In this document: piece after piece, positions 1 to 10,709 of the stretch
Position numbering within the stretch: position 1 is the first letter of the stretch
How the letters are laid out: every line of letters begins with the position of its first letter
Source of the DNA: Lucifuga dentata
Taxonomy: Eukaryota > Chordata > Actinopteri > Ophidiiformes > Bythitidae
DNA: 64,000 nt
Direction of reading: 5' to 3'
Assembly: GCA_014773175.1 (NCBI GenBank)
Contig: VXCM01002168.1
Location: 16,001-80,000, forward strand
Notes under the pieces: generated by a model
What the model was told of the DNA's origin: nothing
Databases searched by the model: none
What the model saw: the letters and a program-made list of their open reading frames with translations, nothing else
Made by a program: the position numbers and the translations under genes

Positions 1-36
1 AAAACAATTATTTTCACAGCACGGTCGTTAAGGACG

Positions 37-283
37 TCATTTTGATTGTGTACCTGTGTGTGGCTGGTCCCAGATGTAGCTGTTGAGGATTTCTCCGAGG
101 ACGTAGAAGACGGACAACACAGTAGTCATACCGCTGAAGAAGAGGACTCGAGCCAGCGGGCTGATGCGCTCCAGCAGCGGGTNAGTAGTCATACCGCTGA
201 AGAAGAGGACTCGAGCCAGCGGGCTGATGCGCTCCAGCAGCGGGTAAACCCACACACCCGTCACCTGGTGCACCCAACACGTC
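37..283 (-). CDS. aig1: aig1 coding exon 5 (residues 172-232), with a false internal duplication
   Basis: With the split tryptophan restored the exon reads W-TCWVHQVTGVWVYPLLERI, then a sixth membrane segment (about residues 195-217, ARVLFFSGMTTVLSVFYVLG), then EILNSYIWDQPHTGTQSK and a TGA at 39-37. This matches the C-terminal part of vertebrate AIG1. Positions 121-182 and 184-245 are identical copies around an n; removing one copy plus the n (63 bp) restores the expected length. Because 63 is a multiple of three, the uncollapsed sequence stays open and hides the error. A possible donor at 53-52 (CACAG|GTACAC) could instead splice to a further exon left of the window, as mammalian isoforms have a longer, charged tail. 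The last residues are therefore uncertain. Confidence 0.88.
121..245. repeat. Assembly-gap direct duplication inside aig1 exon 5
   Basis: Two identical 62 bp copies (121-182 and 184-245) are separated by one n. The same arrangement recurs at ten other n positions in the window, which points to unmerged contig ends rather than biology. Confidence 0.9.
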
Positions 284-405
284 CTGGGTGGGTGGAGTTA
301 GCACAATGAACACAATACAGTAGCCTTTATCTACACTATGTCTTAATCAGGTTAAACCAACAGAATGTGGGTGTATGACTTTAGGAAATAGGAAACTTTT
401 GGTAC
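284..405 (-). other. aig1: aig1 intron 4
   Basis: This short 122 bp intron has a GTACCA donor, weaker than the other donors of the gene, and a CCACCCAG acceptor. It contains nothing else. Confidence 0.85.
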
Positions 406-521
406 CAAAGGATGTATCCCACACCGAAACAACACACTGCTGCCAGACCCCACAACCTGCTGGGATATCTGTGGTGGGTGGTCCGCATCTCAATGATGAT
501 GAAGGGAAGAACGGTGGTGTG
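406..521 (-). CDS. aig1: aig1 coding exon 4 (residues 134-171 plus 2 bases)
   Basis: The exon begins with the codon for His134, the second residue required for FAHFA hydrolysis in mammalian AIG1, and reads [20 protein letters not shown] followed by [18 protein letters not shown]. Counting codons across exons 1-3 puts this histidine at exactly 134, which confirms the exon structure. The acceptor is CTCTCAG. The donor GTACCA splits the next tryptophan codon (TG|G), so this is the only phase-2 junction in the gene. The open frame running on into YQKFPIS is intronic. Confidence 0.95.
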
Positions 522-1236
522 CTGAGAGGGAGGAAAGAGGAAAAGAGAGATAATAAGCAAAAAATTAGACAAAGCTTACAGAGGATATAAGAAGTCTCTT
601 TGTTTTGACCTTAAAACATAAGCAGCACCTCTGCTGATCCAAACAGTCTAAAGATGTTTCAGCAATCTGAATATCTGGATGTGAGATACTGACTTTAATT
701 TAGAATAGTTGTATCTTACTTCTAAGTGTTCTCTCCTTTTTTAATAATTCATCGCTGTATTTGTGTGTTTGTTCAGATACCTGTGTAGTCTAAACACACA
801 AACACGTCAAACTGCTATTAATCCTCCAGCTTGTTTTTTAAATCAATTAATATAAGCAATTCAATTAATCAATTTAATAAAATCCACAAGCAAACGTGTG
901 TTTATGTAAATGTCTCCTCTTTGGTGAAATACTATTTTCTTTCACATGGGGGCGCACACACACAGATACAGCAAAACACAAAGCAAAGGTTCAAGTTCAG
1001 AGTTGAGACCTCTTACCTCGTTTGCACTCTTAAGCCCAGCTGTAGATCTCTGTGTGTGCGTGTGTGTGACAGACTGCTGAGCTCTCAGCCTCCAGCAGTC
1101 AAGCCTTTCACCTTGTAACCAAATGGTGAGAAAAACAACAACTGCAATTCTTCCCAATTCTTTGTTAATTATTCCCAGATATGATAGTTCAACTTGATAG
1201 GACAGATCCAATTGTAAATGCTCCCTCCCTTTAATG

Positions 1237-1270
<34 letters not shown>

Positions 1271-1670
1271 ATGCCTTTAAGCATCAGGAAATAGCTCTGG
1301 TGAAATGAAAGTGGCAAAGTGGCACTGTGAGTTTGGGAGCGCATTCCTTGCGCAAGCACGTGTATGTGTGTGCACCACAGGGCAGCACAAAATAAAACTG
1401 AAATATGCAGTGAGCAAGAAATTGCCTTTGTAAAGTCTGGCAATGAACTGAAATTTGGCATGATTTAGAGATATTCAGGAGCAATTTTCCACTAATGGGG
1501 AAAAAAAAGTATTTCTGAGTAGTGAGTTTGATTATCTCTTTTGCATACACACACCTACATAGTTAGACTCAGGAAGAAGCGTGTGCATCAGACGGCTCTG
1601 TCAGCATCTCAGAATTTCCTGTGGGGCTTTAAGTGGATCATATTCGAGACACAAGTATGTGCAAAAAAAA

Positions 1671-1691
1671 AAAAAAGNAAAAAAAAAAAAA
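1671..1691. repeat. Poly-A assembly join (n at 1678)
   Basis: Poly-A runs lie on both sides of a single n. The true homopolymer length is unknown. Confidence 0.8.
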
Positions 1692-2300
1692 AGTCACATC
1701 TCAGTGCTCAGAGGAGAACAAAATAGCTTTCTCTCCTGGGGGCTGAAATACTAGGTTCCCTCCCATCATTATACTGTACACACACAACACACACACACAC
1801 ACAGATGCACACACTGTATGTCCTGACGCTGCACTTTTACCCAGTGTGCCTCTGTGGAATTCCAGACTCCTGGTGATGTTTAAGTTTAGGTTTTGTTGAG
1901 AGGACTCGCCACTCATAAATAATACTCCTTTTATTCTCCCCGTCCCCCGATCTGTTTTTGTTTCGAGGTCTTCCTCTCTCTCTCTCTCTTTGTTGTCTTC
2001 CCCTCTCTGAATCTCTCTCTGTCCTTTTGAGGTTTGCGGTTTCTCTCGAGCGTCCAGGTTTCTGCCTCCATTGAAAATCCCCCCTCTTCTGCAAACAGCA
2101 GTGGTTTGATCCTGTGGTCTGAGGCTAAAAACGGGACAAACCATTTCACACACAAACACAGCTGGGGGTGCTGCGGTGAGATGCTGGGGTGGGTTCACGG
2201 GGTCAAACATCTTCTAGCACCAACAAATCAAACCTGGGGCAACTGAAATATGTGCACTCTGATGTTTTGTGATGCAGGAATGTGACCTGAAAATATTGTG

Positions 2301-2330
2301 GAGCTGCCCTTGAGCAAGGCACAGACCCTC
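2301..2330 (+). repeat. Teleost SINE-like fragment
   Basis: The words GCCCTTGAGCAAGGCAC and following bases match a phrase common in teleost interspersed repeats. Only about 30 bp can be recognised, so the family is uncertain. Confidence 0.45.
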
Positions 2331-3926
2331 TTAAGTCTAAAGTCAGTTTTGTAATTTTGCTTTTCATTGGCTTTGGGTTTCATTGGCCACTTCAAAAAAA
2401 AAAAAAAAAAAANAAAAAAATCCTTTTGTTGGACTTGTTAAATTCTTAACAATTCAGCCAAACCTGCCACTTTTATACTTATTCTAAAAAAATCTTGATT
2501 GTAGAAAAAATAAAAATCTGTTTTCCCAATCTGAAAATGCTGAGCTTTATTAAAATGCAATATGGTTCAGAAATACTCAGTCCTGCTTTTCTGCTCACAA
2601 ATGTCTGAAGCTGAACTCTGTTTGAACCTTGAAAATCAAATGAAAAGTCTCTTGTTAATATTTTTCTCAACAGTTTTCCTCCTTAAGAAGCTCATTTCCG
2701 TGTCGGTAACAGTCTTTTCCTACATTCTGTCAAAAACACACTCAGTAAAATTGTCTGAATTTGAACTTCTTATAATCGTGGCACAACACCTCACATCAAC
2801 AAGGTCCTAGATTGGGTTGGAACTTTATGCCTGCTGCGGGCCTTTCTGAGGAGTTTCCAAGTTTTAGGATGGATGAAACGCAGAAGAACACACAGATGTG
2901 AGATCAAAAATAAAACTTACATTATTAAAAGAAGATAAAGTTTATCAGGCTCGTATTGTTTTGTTGTCGTATAAGTTGCTGAACACCTTAAATGTAAATC
3001 TATCCGCTGTAAACCGTGAAGCTGATGTAGCCCGATGATTCACCAGATCTGAACAAACTGCCAGCAGTTTTTTACATGGAGGGGGGAGGATGTCAGGTCA
3101 GGTCACTCACATCAGATGCTGTGTAATACTATAATCCTCTGCTGCTGGGAGAAAAACAAGCCAATGTGTATATGTGTGTGTGTGTGGCTGACTATGAACT
3201 CCAGAAAAAGGGATAACACATGCTCACATACAGACACCCTGTTTCTTTCTGTACTTGGGAGGACATTTTTAGCTGGAATTGATTTCATATTTACGTACTC
3301 CGACAATCAGTAAATATTATTATAAAATTTACTATTCCAGAGACGAGAAAGTATGAACCAGGAAATGCAGCAAATACTGACAAACAGCAGTAAAACTGTG
3401 GCAATTACTGCATACATAACAAGTACATGTATATGTTTTTACTTCGTGGTATGCTTCTCACAGTGCAATGAACCACCAACTTAAGTATTCGACACACACA
3501 CACACACTCCCTTTAAATTACTTAATTGAAATGACTTTTGAGCAAGACTTTGTAAAAGGAAATCACTCGACCCCTCCCTCCTCCAATGGGAATGCTGACA
3601 TAGTTGCCATAGCAGTCGGTATAAACAAACAACAGTGATACCATGGAATATCACACAATATTTACAACCAGACTGGACTCACACACTCACGCACACACAT
3701 AACCACTGTTGTGTTGTGGTTGTTTTGGTCCTTGGTGAACTATAGCAACCACTCAGCTATTACATCAGTTTCTGGAGCACAAGACAGACAGACACACATA
3801 CACACACACACACACACACTTTGTATTTTTTAATATAATACCTTTCAAATCAAGAGCTGCTATTGGATGATCACATCTTCATACTACAGATACATTACCT
3901 CAACCCAGTGACCTGTGATGCTCTGT

Positions 3927-3927
<1 letters not shown>

Positions 3928-3987
<60 letters not shown>
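3928..3987. repeat. (TG)30 microsatellite
   Basis: A perfect 60 bp dinucleotide run, among the longest in the window; likely polymorphic. Confidence 0.97.
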
Positions 3988-3988
<1 letters not shown>

Positions 3989-4438
3989 TACAGTATGGAC
4001 AGTGTTCTGGAAGAAGGAAGTATGATGAACAGGTTTTGCGTTTTACAGAGGGCTGGAAACTTTTCAGATTATCACAGATCTGACAGGCTGTTTGAAGCTC
4101 ACAGACATGTTATCAGCCAGGCATCATGCTGCACATGGTGTGTTAGCTGCTGTCTAAACCTGAGATTATTCCTGCTTCCTCTAAATGGAAAATTAAAATC
4201 AGGAGCCTGCCAATGACTCGATTCAAATCCAGAGATCCACCAACACCTGCTTTCACCACTGATAAGATTTATTAAGTAATTGGAGAAGTTTATGATCTGG
4301 CGATGCTAATAATGATCAAAGTCTGCGATGCCACACAAAAATAGCTAAATATACTGTAAAGTCATGCAGCAGGCAAATTCAAACAGCTTCTCATTATCTT
4401 GCAGGTATTTCAATATCAGTGCAGGCAATGTGACTCAC

Positions 4439-4540
4439 CATGCCGTGATTCAGCCACTGGGGGATGAAGTTGTCCAGTAATCTGGGGTAAACCAGGTCTC
4501 TGTCGTACAGGTAGAGAGTCCAGAACATGGAGACGACAAA
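4439..4540 (-). CDS. aig1: aig1 coding exon 3 (residues 100-133)
   Basis: The 102 bp exon encodes [20 protein letters not shown] and then [14 protein letters not shown]. This is the conserved AIG1 segment with the LLDNFIP..LNHGM motif just before the catalytic histidine. It is too short to stand out as an open reading frame and was found from its splice sites. Reading against the given strand there is a CCTCAG acceptor and a GTGAGT donor. Both junctions are phase 0, so it splices cleanly to exons 2 and 4. It completes the third membrane span and supplies the polar loop before the fourth. Confidence 0.95.
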
Positions 4541-4866
4541 CTGAGGGACAGAGACAGAGAGAACTTAACAAAAAAGCCTAATTAGTAACACACCATGCTG
4601 TCAGATCAGAGACCAGAAATAATCCTCCTTAAATAATCTTTCCTTAAAGTTTTTGCTGCGTGTCAGGTGGTGTGAGCTCTTTTTAATACAGTCAAACTTT
4701 ATCAGGATATCTGTAGTTTTAAAGTTGCAATAATCAATTTTTGACCAATTGGGGCAGAAAAAACACATTTCAAATACCAAAATTCTAAACTCTGCCTAGC
4801 AAATACTGTTCACATAAACACCCAACTGTGAATAATAAGTGGAAATTTGGGTATGTTCTGATGACT

Positions 4867-4956
4867 GTGATATACCAGATGTGATATACCTGCTGTGATG
4901 ATACTAGATATGATATACCTCTGATATCCCAGATGTGATATACCAGATGTGTCACC
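4867..4956. repeat. Degenerate 14 bp tandem repeat
   Basis: Variants of GTGATATACCAGAT recur about six times with small length changes. The array lies in aig1 intron 2. Confidence 0.75.
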
Positions 4957-5535
4957 ACTGGATTAGAGTTTGATATGAATGGAACTTGAATCACAACTGA
5001 ACTAAACCATATCAGATCACCTATGAATCAGAGTGTATCAAATCATTATAAAGTTATCTGTTTTGATTTTGTGTCCTGTCACAGACCAGTTTTCTACATG
5101 CATATTGCATCATTTTTGGATGAATTAGTCTCACATCCCTAATAATGTAATAAACTCCTTGTCTAATGTATCTCCAGCAACATGTTGGACCAGAGCCAGA
5201 CCGTGTTCCTCTGTTGGACAGGGGTGGAATTACCTGACCGTCATCTGGGTTCCAGTTCGAGGCATCTGAACCCCCCCGCTATTGTACCCTGTCTGGTATG
5301 TTCTCTGTTTTCAATGGGCCACTGGTGGTAAAACACACACACTCATACACACCTTATATCACACACGCACACACTCCGCATATATGTGATATAACAAAAA
5401 GGGGATGCACATACAGACATTTCATGGACATCTATTTGTGTAATATTCACATCTACACATGCACACACTGTGGACACCCAGCGCTACACACACATACAGT
5501 ATGCAGAAACACACTATCACCCATTCTATCACACA

Positions 5536-5537
<2 letters not shown>

Positions 5538-5576
<39 letters not shown>
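5538..5576. repeat. (AC)n microsatellite
   Basis: A pure dinucleotide run within a wider CA-rich stretch that starts near 5332. Confidence 0.95.
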
Positions 5577-5579
<3 letters not shown>

Positions 5580-6862
5580 CCATATCAGTTGGTCGAGGTT
5601 TCCAGACATTAGCTGTGGTGATAATCATGTCTATTGTGCTGTGTGTAAGCTGAACTCTGCACCCAATTCACACACGGGGCATTATGCCAGGTGACTGCTT
5701 CTATGTTGTATGTGTATGTGTGTGAATGCGTGTGCGTGTGTTTTTGAGTGTGTGTGTCTAAACCTAGACATGGTTGTAGTTCTGACAACCATTCAAGTTC
5801 CTCAGTGCAGCAGCTTTTAGGCTCCTACAACTGTGTATAAATGTGTGTGAGAGAAGCACAATCATATGAGTCAAGTCTCCCAGAGTTGTGAGAACAGCCT
5901 GGAGATCAAACAGAGGTCAAACAGAGGTCACCATCTGGCTGCTTGAAGGAAAAGAGGGATGACTCGACACTGTTTCCTCTGTTCTGTTCATTCACCACCC
6001 ACAACTTCAAGTTCTGTACTTAAATTGATTCAGGCTGCCGAGGTCAATGCAGACATGCTAGCATGTGACAGTATGCAGCGCTATGATTGGATGTTATGGT
6101 GACTTATGCCATGTAACAGCTGAGACCTTGTGATATGTTTTACAGTGAGGTAAAAGTACTGTATGTTAAGTATCATCATTGGCTGCACTGTGGGCAATAT
6201 TCTCGTGAAAGCAACATGAACTCATTGAAAAGTCTGTTCCTTTTCTGCATGAACAGTCACCGCACAGACAAGACACACATTAGCTGTACAGACAGTGATA
6301 GATAAGTTCTGAGCCAGAAGTGCAAGGGATATAATACTTTAGATGTTTTTGCACATCAGTTAATTTACGTTCAGTGTTTGCAACTTACAAATTTACTTTA
6401 CTTAATTTTGACGTACTTGGGGCTCTTTTGAGTTGCACAAGATGGACAAATGAGGCAACATACAGTGATTATGAACTTGCTGGCTGCCCACCTGCAACTG
6501 TGGCTTTAATCTAGTTTAAAACCAGCCCTATTCACTGCTTTGTCTCCCTCAGATTTTCACATTTTCCAAATAAGAAAAATGCTTAAGAATTCCCTCCAGC
6601 ATTGTTTGCAGAAGTCTGTTGAAGTGGAGAGAGATTATGTTGGAAAATAAATAACTGCAACGCCTCTGAGTTAAAACACTGCAAGACAGCCCAACTTATA
6701 AATTAACCCACTACTAGCTTCTTTAGACAGACAACGTTTTCTCTTGTGGCAACCTGTTATGGGCACCAATTTTTGAAACTATATAACTAAACCGTTCAAC
6801 ATAATATAAAATGAGTTAGTCGCAATTAGAGCTGTTTGATAGGTCAGTTTTTGTGAGTGAGT

Positions 6863-6874
6863 GAGAGAGAGGAG

Positions 6875-6917
<43 letters not shown>
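6863..6917. repeat. (GA)n microsatellite
   Basis: An almost pure GA run of about 55 bp with one GC interruption near its start; all purine on the plus strand. Confidence 0.93.
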
Positions 6918-6920
<3 letters not shown>

Positions 6921-6964
6921 GATTATATTTCAAGTGCATCATTCAAGTCTGATATATTCATTTG

Positions 6965-7099
6965 ATGTGGTGATTAAAATATTAAAATGATCATAGACTT
7001 ATGACAATTCAAACTTAGCCTTTCTTTCTTTNATGTGGTGATTAAAATATTAAAATGATCATAGACTTATGACAATTCAAACTTAGCCTTTCTTTCTTT
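6965..7099. repeat. Assembly-gap duplication (n at 7032)
   Basis: Identical 67 bp copies lie at 6965-7031 and 7033-7099. The segment lies about 100 bp downstream (in the gene's direction) of the aig1 exon 2 donor, so it does not affect coding. Confidence 0.9.
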
Positions 7100-7201
7100 A
7101 TTTCTCTTTCTTTCTTATTATAATTTGTCTCAAGAAACACAATTGCAAGCCAGTGTGTGTGTTTGTGCGCGCGTGTGTATTTTCAGTATCCATCTACTCA
7201 C

Positions 7202-7357
7202 CGCTCCAACAGGGAAGGCTAGCACAGCCATCATCCAGTCTCGCAGGCTAATCAGCTTCCTTAACTGCCTCTCCTGCTCCCTGCTGTCGCCTCCTTTAGT
7301 CAGTAAGCTGGACACATCAATCAGGACGCATAGTCCGAAAAACACTGCCTGGATCAC
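7202..7357 (-). CDS. aig1: aig1 coding exon 2 (residues 48-99)
   Basis: The exon encodes 52 residues, starting [19 protein letters not shown] and ending LAFPVGA. It joins exon 1 in frame to give [12 protein letters not shown], as in other vertebrate AIG1 proteins. It carries the second transmembrane segment (about residues 44-66), a charged loop ([15 protein letters not shown], about 68-82) and the start of the third membrane span (about 87-111, completed by exon 3). The acceptor is TTTAG and the donor is GTGAGT; both junctions are phase 0. An open reading frame continues past the donor into unrelated sequence and should not be taken as coding. Confidence 0.96.
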
Positions 7358-9071
7358 CTAAACGGGAAGGAGAACGAGTTTAGGAGGCTCTTACACAACT
7401 GCTCTAGCTTGCTTGTGCAGATGTGGAACAGCATTTTACAGAAATGAAATGTAAGTTTTGCAGCATGGAGCAAAGATCGAGATGTTTTTTGAACTTGGAG
7501 AGAATCTCTAAGTCACGCTGCACAAAAATTCTTTGATCTTCTCTGTGCTTTGTTGTTTTTGCTTTCAGTAATGCTTGTTGTTCTGGTCTGACAGCACATC
7601 GGATAGACTCAACTTTTGCTCTGCTAAAACCAGCGATCTGCTGCTAAAATGAGTTTAGTTCAGTCAATGACAGCAGCAGTACTGCAAAACTGAGTTATGT
7701 TGTACAGTATCACATTATTTTGATTTTTTTTAATATTAGTATTTCAGAATGGATAAATTATAACACCCCTTGATAGATTAAAAAAATATGTCTAATTGTA
7801 TACTTAATTTTTGAGATTGAAGATTTGCTTCCAACCTTAGTATTGGAAGCAAAAAGTTGTATCAAGCTCATTACTATAACATTTTTATACTGACATAAAA
7901 GCTGTATGTGGCTTATATCAACACACACACGGCATTTGTCACTTATTTGGAAAAGTTGCACAGAACTATTGATTGACAGATCATGAATTTCACATGCTCA
8001 GAACATGATGCAGGCTAGATGGTGAAACCAGCTCGGTGTTTTAGCCTCTATCTCTGTGTAACAAAATACTCCAATACTGATGGACATGACCTTCTTTACG
8101 TGATAGAGAAGATAGAGAGGATGTACACACTCCTCTCTCCTCTCCTCTCCCACTATGCATATCAGGTGTCACCCAGTGGATGAAAGAAGGACTGAAGCGT
8201 TAGGGGCATTTTGGCTTTTAGTGCATGTGTATGTGTGTGTGTCCACGTGTGCTTCTGTATGTATACCATCCTACTAATGAATATACTCAGTGCCCTCTTT
8301 GGTGTGTGTTGCTTATATGTGTGTTTATACAGTATGTGGGTATCTATGCAGCTACCAATGTGGCTCTGAGCATGCGCGCACACACACACACACACACACT
8401 CAAATACTCACACACCTGCCTTTGTTACACTGATTTAGAAGCAAAGTGTTTCAGTGTACCACAAATTTGTAGGGTCTCATGTTACACGTGCTCATGCAAT
8501 TATACAAACTGTTGTAAATACACACACACACACACACACAAACACAAAGATTAAAAGCCAGATGTTTTAGTGGCGTGCATTTCCTGGCTGCTGGTGTGTA
8601 CATATTATTAACACCACAGTTAACCAGGAGAGAGCTTTAATGTGGAAAATATGTCACAGTCGTCTCTCTCTCTTTCACTCACACACACACACACTGTACA
8701 TGGGATGGGAGAGAGAATGTGTATCTGTTTTGTTATTGCCCACAGCAGTACAGATCGTAGTAAGATTGATTGCTCATTCCATCATAAACCCAATATACAG
8801 TCTTCAAATGTAAAATTAACTGCTGAAAAAAATAATCGACTTGTCTAAAATGATTAGCTTATGTATTTAATAATATTAGCAGCTATGCTGTGTGGTTTTT
8901 GCTACAGTGACTTCCTCTGTTTGTGAATCACTGGCTGATTGAGTTGTGCTCTATTTGGTGAATGAATGGCTGCTGTGTTTGAGGTTTTAGTGGTCATAAT
9001 AGTTCGTAATGAAATTTTACTTTAGAACATTAACACTCTTTATGAAACCTCATGTGTATTGTTTCCCCAAA

Positions 9072-9109
<38 letters not shown>

Positions 9110-9644
9110 CTTAGCTCATATGCCTCTTCATCTGCTGTGCAAATTTACATTACATGTGTAAGTTTAAATTACAATTAGTGTGAAACCATGTTATTAAGTT
9201 TAATGATCTTTAACAATAATTTAAGAATTGAGCATTTTAATTACTGAGTATTCATAGTCAATTAAAAAGTAAACCTGACAAATATCTGGTTCCAGCGTCT
9301 TAAACGTGAAGATCTGCTTCTTTTCTGCGTGTCTGTGCTGGATTTACAATCCAGCACATTTGAAATGGATGTTTTGATAACATAAGTGTCCATTTAGGTT
9401 CTGAGAACTTGCGGTATTTTTATTTTTTATTTATTTATTTTACAGACAAGTCATAGTTGTTTTTTTTTATAATATTACTATACCAAATGAAAATTTAAAA
9501 AAAAACAACCTGAAAGACAAAAATTTGGGGCACTTTTGGATGTGCTAACAAAATCAATGTTATTTCAACCATGAAATGCATGAAGATTCGAGTAAAAATT
9601 AAGGAGCAAAAGACGTAAGTGAACTAATTCTACTGAGCAGTTAA

Positions 9645-10220
9645 AGGACCATACCGTCCATTTTGCATGTTTAAGCCAACTATATTCAATTTTCATACAC
9701 GTAACCTTACAGTCATTTCCCAAAGCATACAACTGCAACAGTGAGTTGAAACATTTTTTCCTACCTTCCAGACCGCCATTGATTTCACTTCATTCTGGTA
9801 TGCTATTGAAATCAATTTGTTGATACGGGTACTTGAAACATTCTTGGGATAGGTAAGCCATCATTGTGAACAACACATATATTCAGGTTTTTTTTTTCTA
9901 AGTTATGTAATTTTAGTGTTTAAGCGCATTAAAAAAACGCAGAGTGAATGTATGTCTCCACCAGGGAATATAGTCCCAAAAGAAGAGTTTATTAAAAAAA
10001 ATGTAAACGACCGTGACTTCATAAGGCTGCGTAACTATTAGCAGGTGAAACATTAATTTTTAAGGTGGGTGTATCGCTTGAATATTTGAGTTTGGAAGAT
10101 TAAGAGATTCTGGAATATCAGGAAAGCTGAAATACGGTTTTACCATTGTCAGTAATGTAACTTATGAAAATGAAAATTGAATATATTAGGCTCAAACATG
10201 CAAAATAGCGGTATGGTCCT
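9645..10220. mobile_element. TTAA-flanked MITE, copy 1 (576 bp)
   Basis: The element begins AGGACCATACC and ends GGTATGGTCCT, with TTAA on both sides (9641-9644 and 10221-10224). Inside these tips the ends stay inverted for about 40 bp: a TTTTGCATGTTTAAGCC block on the left matches the complement of GGCTCAAACATGCAAAA on the right. Two more copies lie at 45429-45953 and about 55090-55660, sharing internal blocks such as ATGTCTCC.CCAGGGAATAT. There is no transposase, so it is a non-autonomous DNA transposon. TTAA suggests a piggyBac-type target, but the tips do not look like typical piggyBac ends, and a 3 bp TAA/TTA (Harbinger-type) target fits equally well. Confidence 0.85.
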
Positions 10221-10229
10221 TTAACAAAA

Positions 10230-10568
10230 ACCAGGCTGCATGCGCGCTCCCGCCTTTGGGGGCATTTACAGGGACACATTCTACACCATAACACCTGTTC
10301 CGGGTCAGCCGGTAGTACACGTAGAGCTCACCGGAAAACCACGTTGTAACATATTTGGTGTCTCTCCATTGATTTGGCGCAAAATTTCCACCTCCTTTTT
10401 CCAATTTGCCAATTATTTTAACGCGTGATTGGAGGCGAAAACGATGAATTACCGTTATAAAAAAGTGCAATCACAACATGAAGGAGAAAGACTAGCAGAC
10501 TAGCAACGGCGAGCGCTAACGTTAGCGGGTAGGTTCGGCAGAAAATAAAAAGAAAGATCCTGTCTTAC
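10230..10568. promoter_or_regulatory. CpG-rich segment at the start of aig1 intron 1
   Basis: CpG dinucleotides are much denser than in neighbouring DNA (words such as GCGCGCTCCCGCC, CCGGGTCAGCCGG, ACGGCGAGCGC). With exon 1 it forms the only CpG-rich block near the aig1 5' end, as expected for a promoter-proximal region. It contains the perfect 14 bp palindrome CGCTAACGTTAGCG at 10514-10527. It directly adjoins MITE copy 1, so part may be transposon-derived. Confidence 0.5.
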
Positions 10569-10709
10569 TAAGTCGATAAAGGTCAGAAACTTCCAGCTGC
10601 CCCCGTAGGTCTGGTGTGCCGGCATGTCTAAAGCTTTGTAGTGGCAGAGGATGGAAAAATAAGACAGAAGGATGGCGACCCGGAGAACCTGCGAGGGGAT
10701 CAGCGCCAT
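10569..10709 (-). CDS. aig1: aig1 coding exon 1 (residues 1-47)
   Basis: This exon opens androgen-induced gene 1, a multipass membrane hydrolase. Mammalian AIG1 cleaves fatty-acid esters of hydroxy fatty acids (FAHFAs) through an unusual threonine/histidine pair. The exon encodes [10 protein letters not shown] followed by a hydrophobic segment at about residues 8-24 and the family-typical [16 protein letters not shown]. Thr43, the known nucleophile, is present and correctly numbered. The start ATG has A at -3 and G at +4 and gives the same N-terminus as vertebrate AIG1. The exon ends in phase 0 after Leu47, and the minus strand continues GTAAGA, a good donor (10568-10563). The match to AIG1 is much closer than to its paralogue ADTRP. 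The family call comes from recognising the sequence, not from a database search. Confidence 0.96.

Larger units (their letters stand above)
522..4438 (-). other. aig1: aig1 intron 3
   Basis: This 3.9 kb intron has a GTGAGT donor and a CTCTCAG acceptor. It contains (GA)n at 1240-1268, a poly-A join with n at 1678, (CA)n near 1780-1802, a SINE-like scrap at 2301-2330, a poly-A join with n at 2413, (CA)n at about 3490 and 3789, and a perfect (TG)30 run at 3928-3987. No coding exon other than those of aig1 was seen. Confidence 0.85.
4541..7201 (-). other. aig1: aig1 intron 2
   Basis: This 2.7 kb intron has a GTGAGT donor and a CCTCAG acceptor. It holds a degenerate tandem repeat of about 14 bp at 4867-4956, a CA-rich stretch from 5332 with a pure (AC)n run at 5538-5576, a (GA)n run at 6863-6917, and a duplicated 67 bp segment around an n at 7032 that is an assembly artefact. 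No other gene was seen. Confidence 0.85.
7358..10568 (-). other. aig1: aig1 intron 1
   Basis: This 3.2 kb intron has a GTAAGA donor and a TTTAG acceptor beside exon 2. The end nearest exon 1 (10230-10568) is CpG-rich and includes a perfect palindrome. A 576 bp MITE occupies 9645-10220. Other content is microsatellite: (CA)n at 8379-8400, 8519-8541 and 9074-9107. The remainder is AT-rich unique sequence with no supported gene. Confidence 0.85.

Noticed and set aside
7033..7099. Real tandem duplication in aig1 intron 2
   Set aside because: Exact identity around a lone n, repeated at ten other sites, points to an assembly artefact.
7130..7201. Extension of aig1 exon 2 through [13 protein letters not shown]
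   Set aside because: A consensus GTGAGT donor at 7201-7196 and the in-frame match of exon 3 show this is intron.
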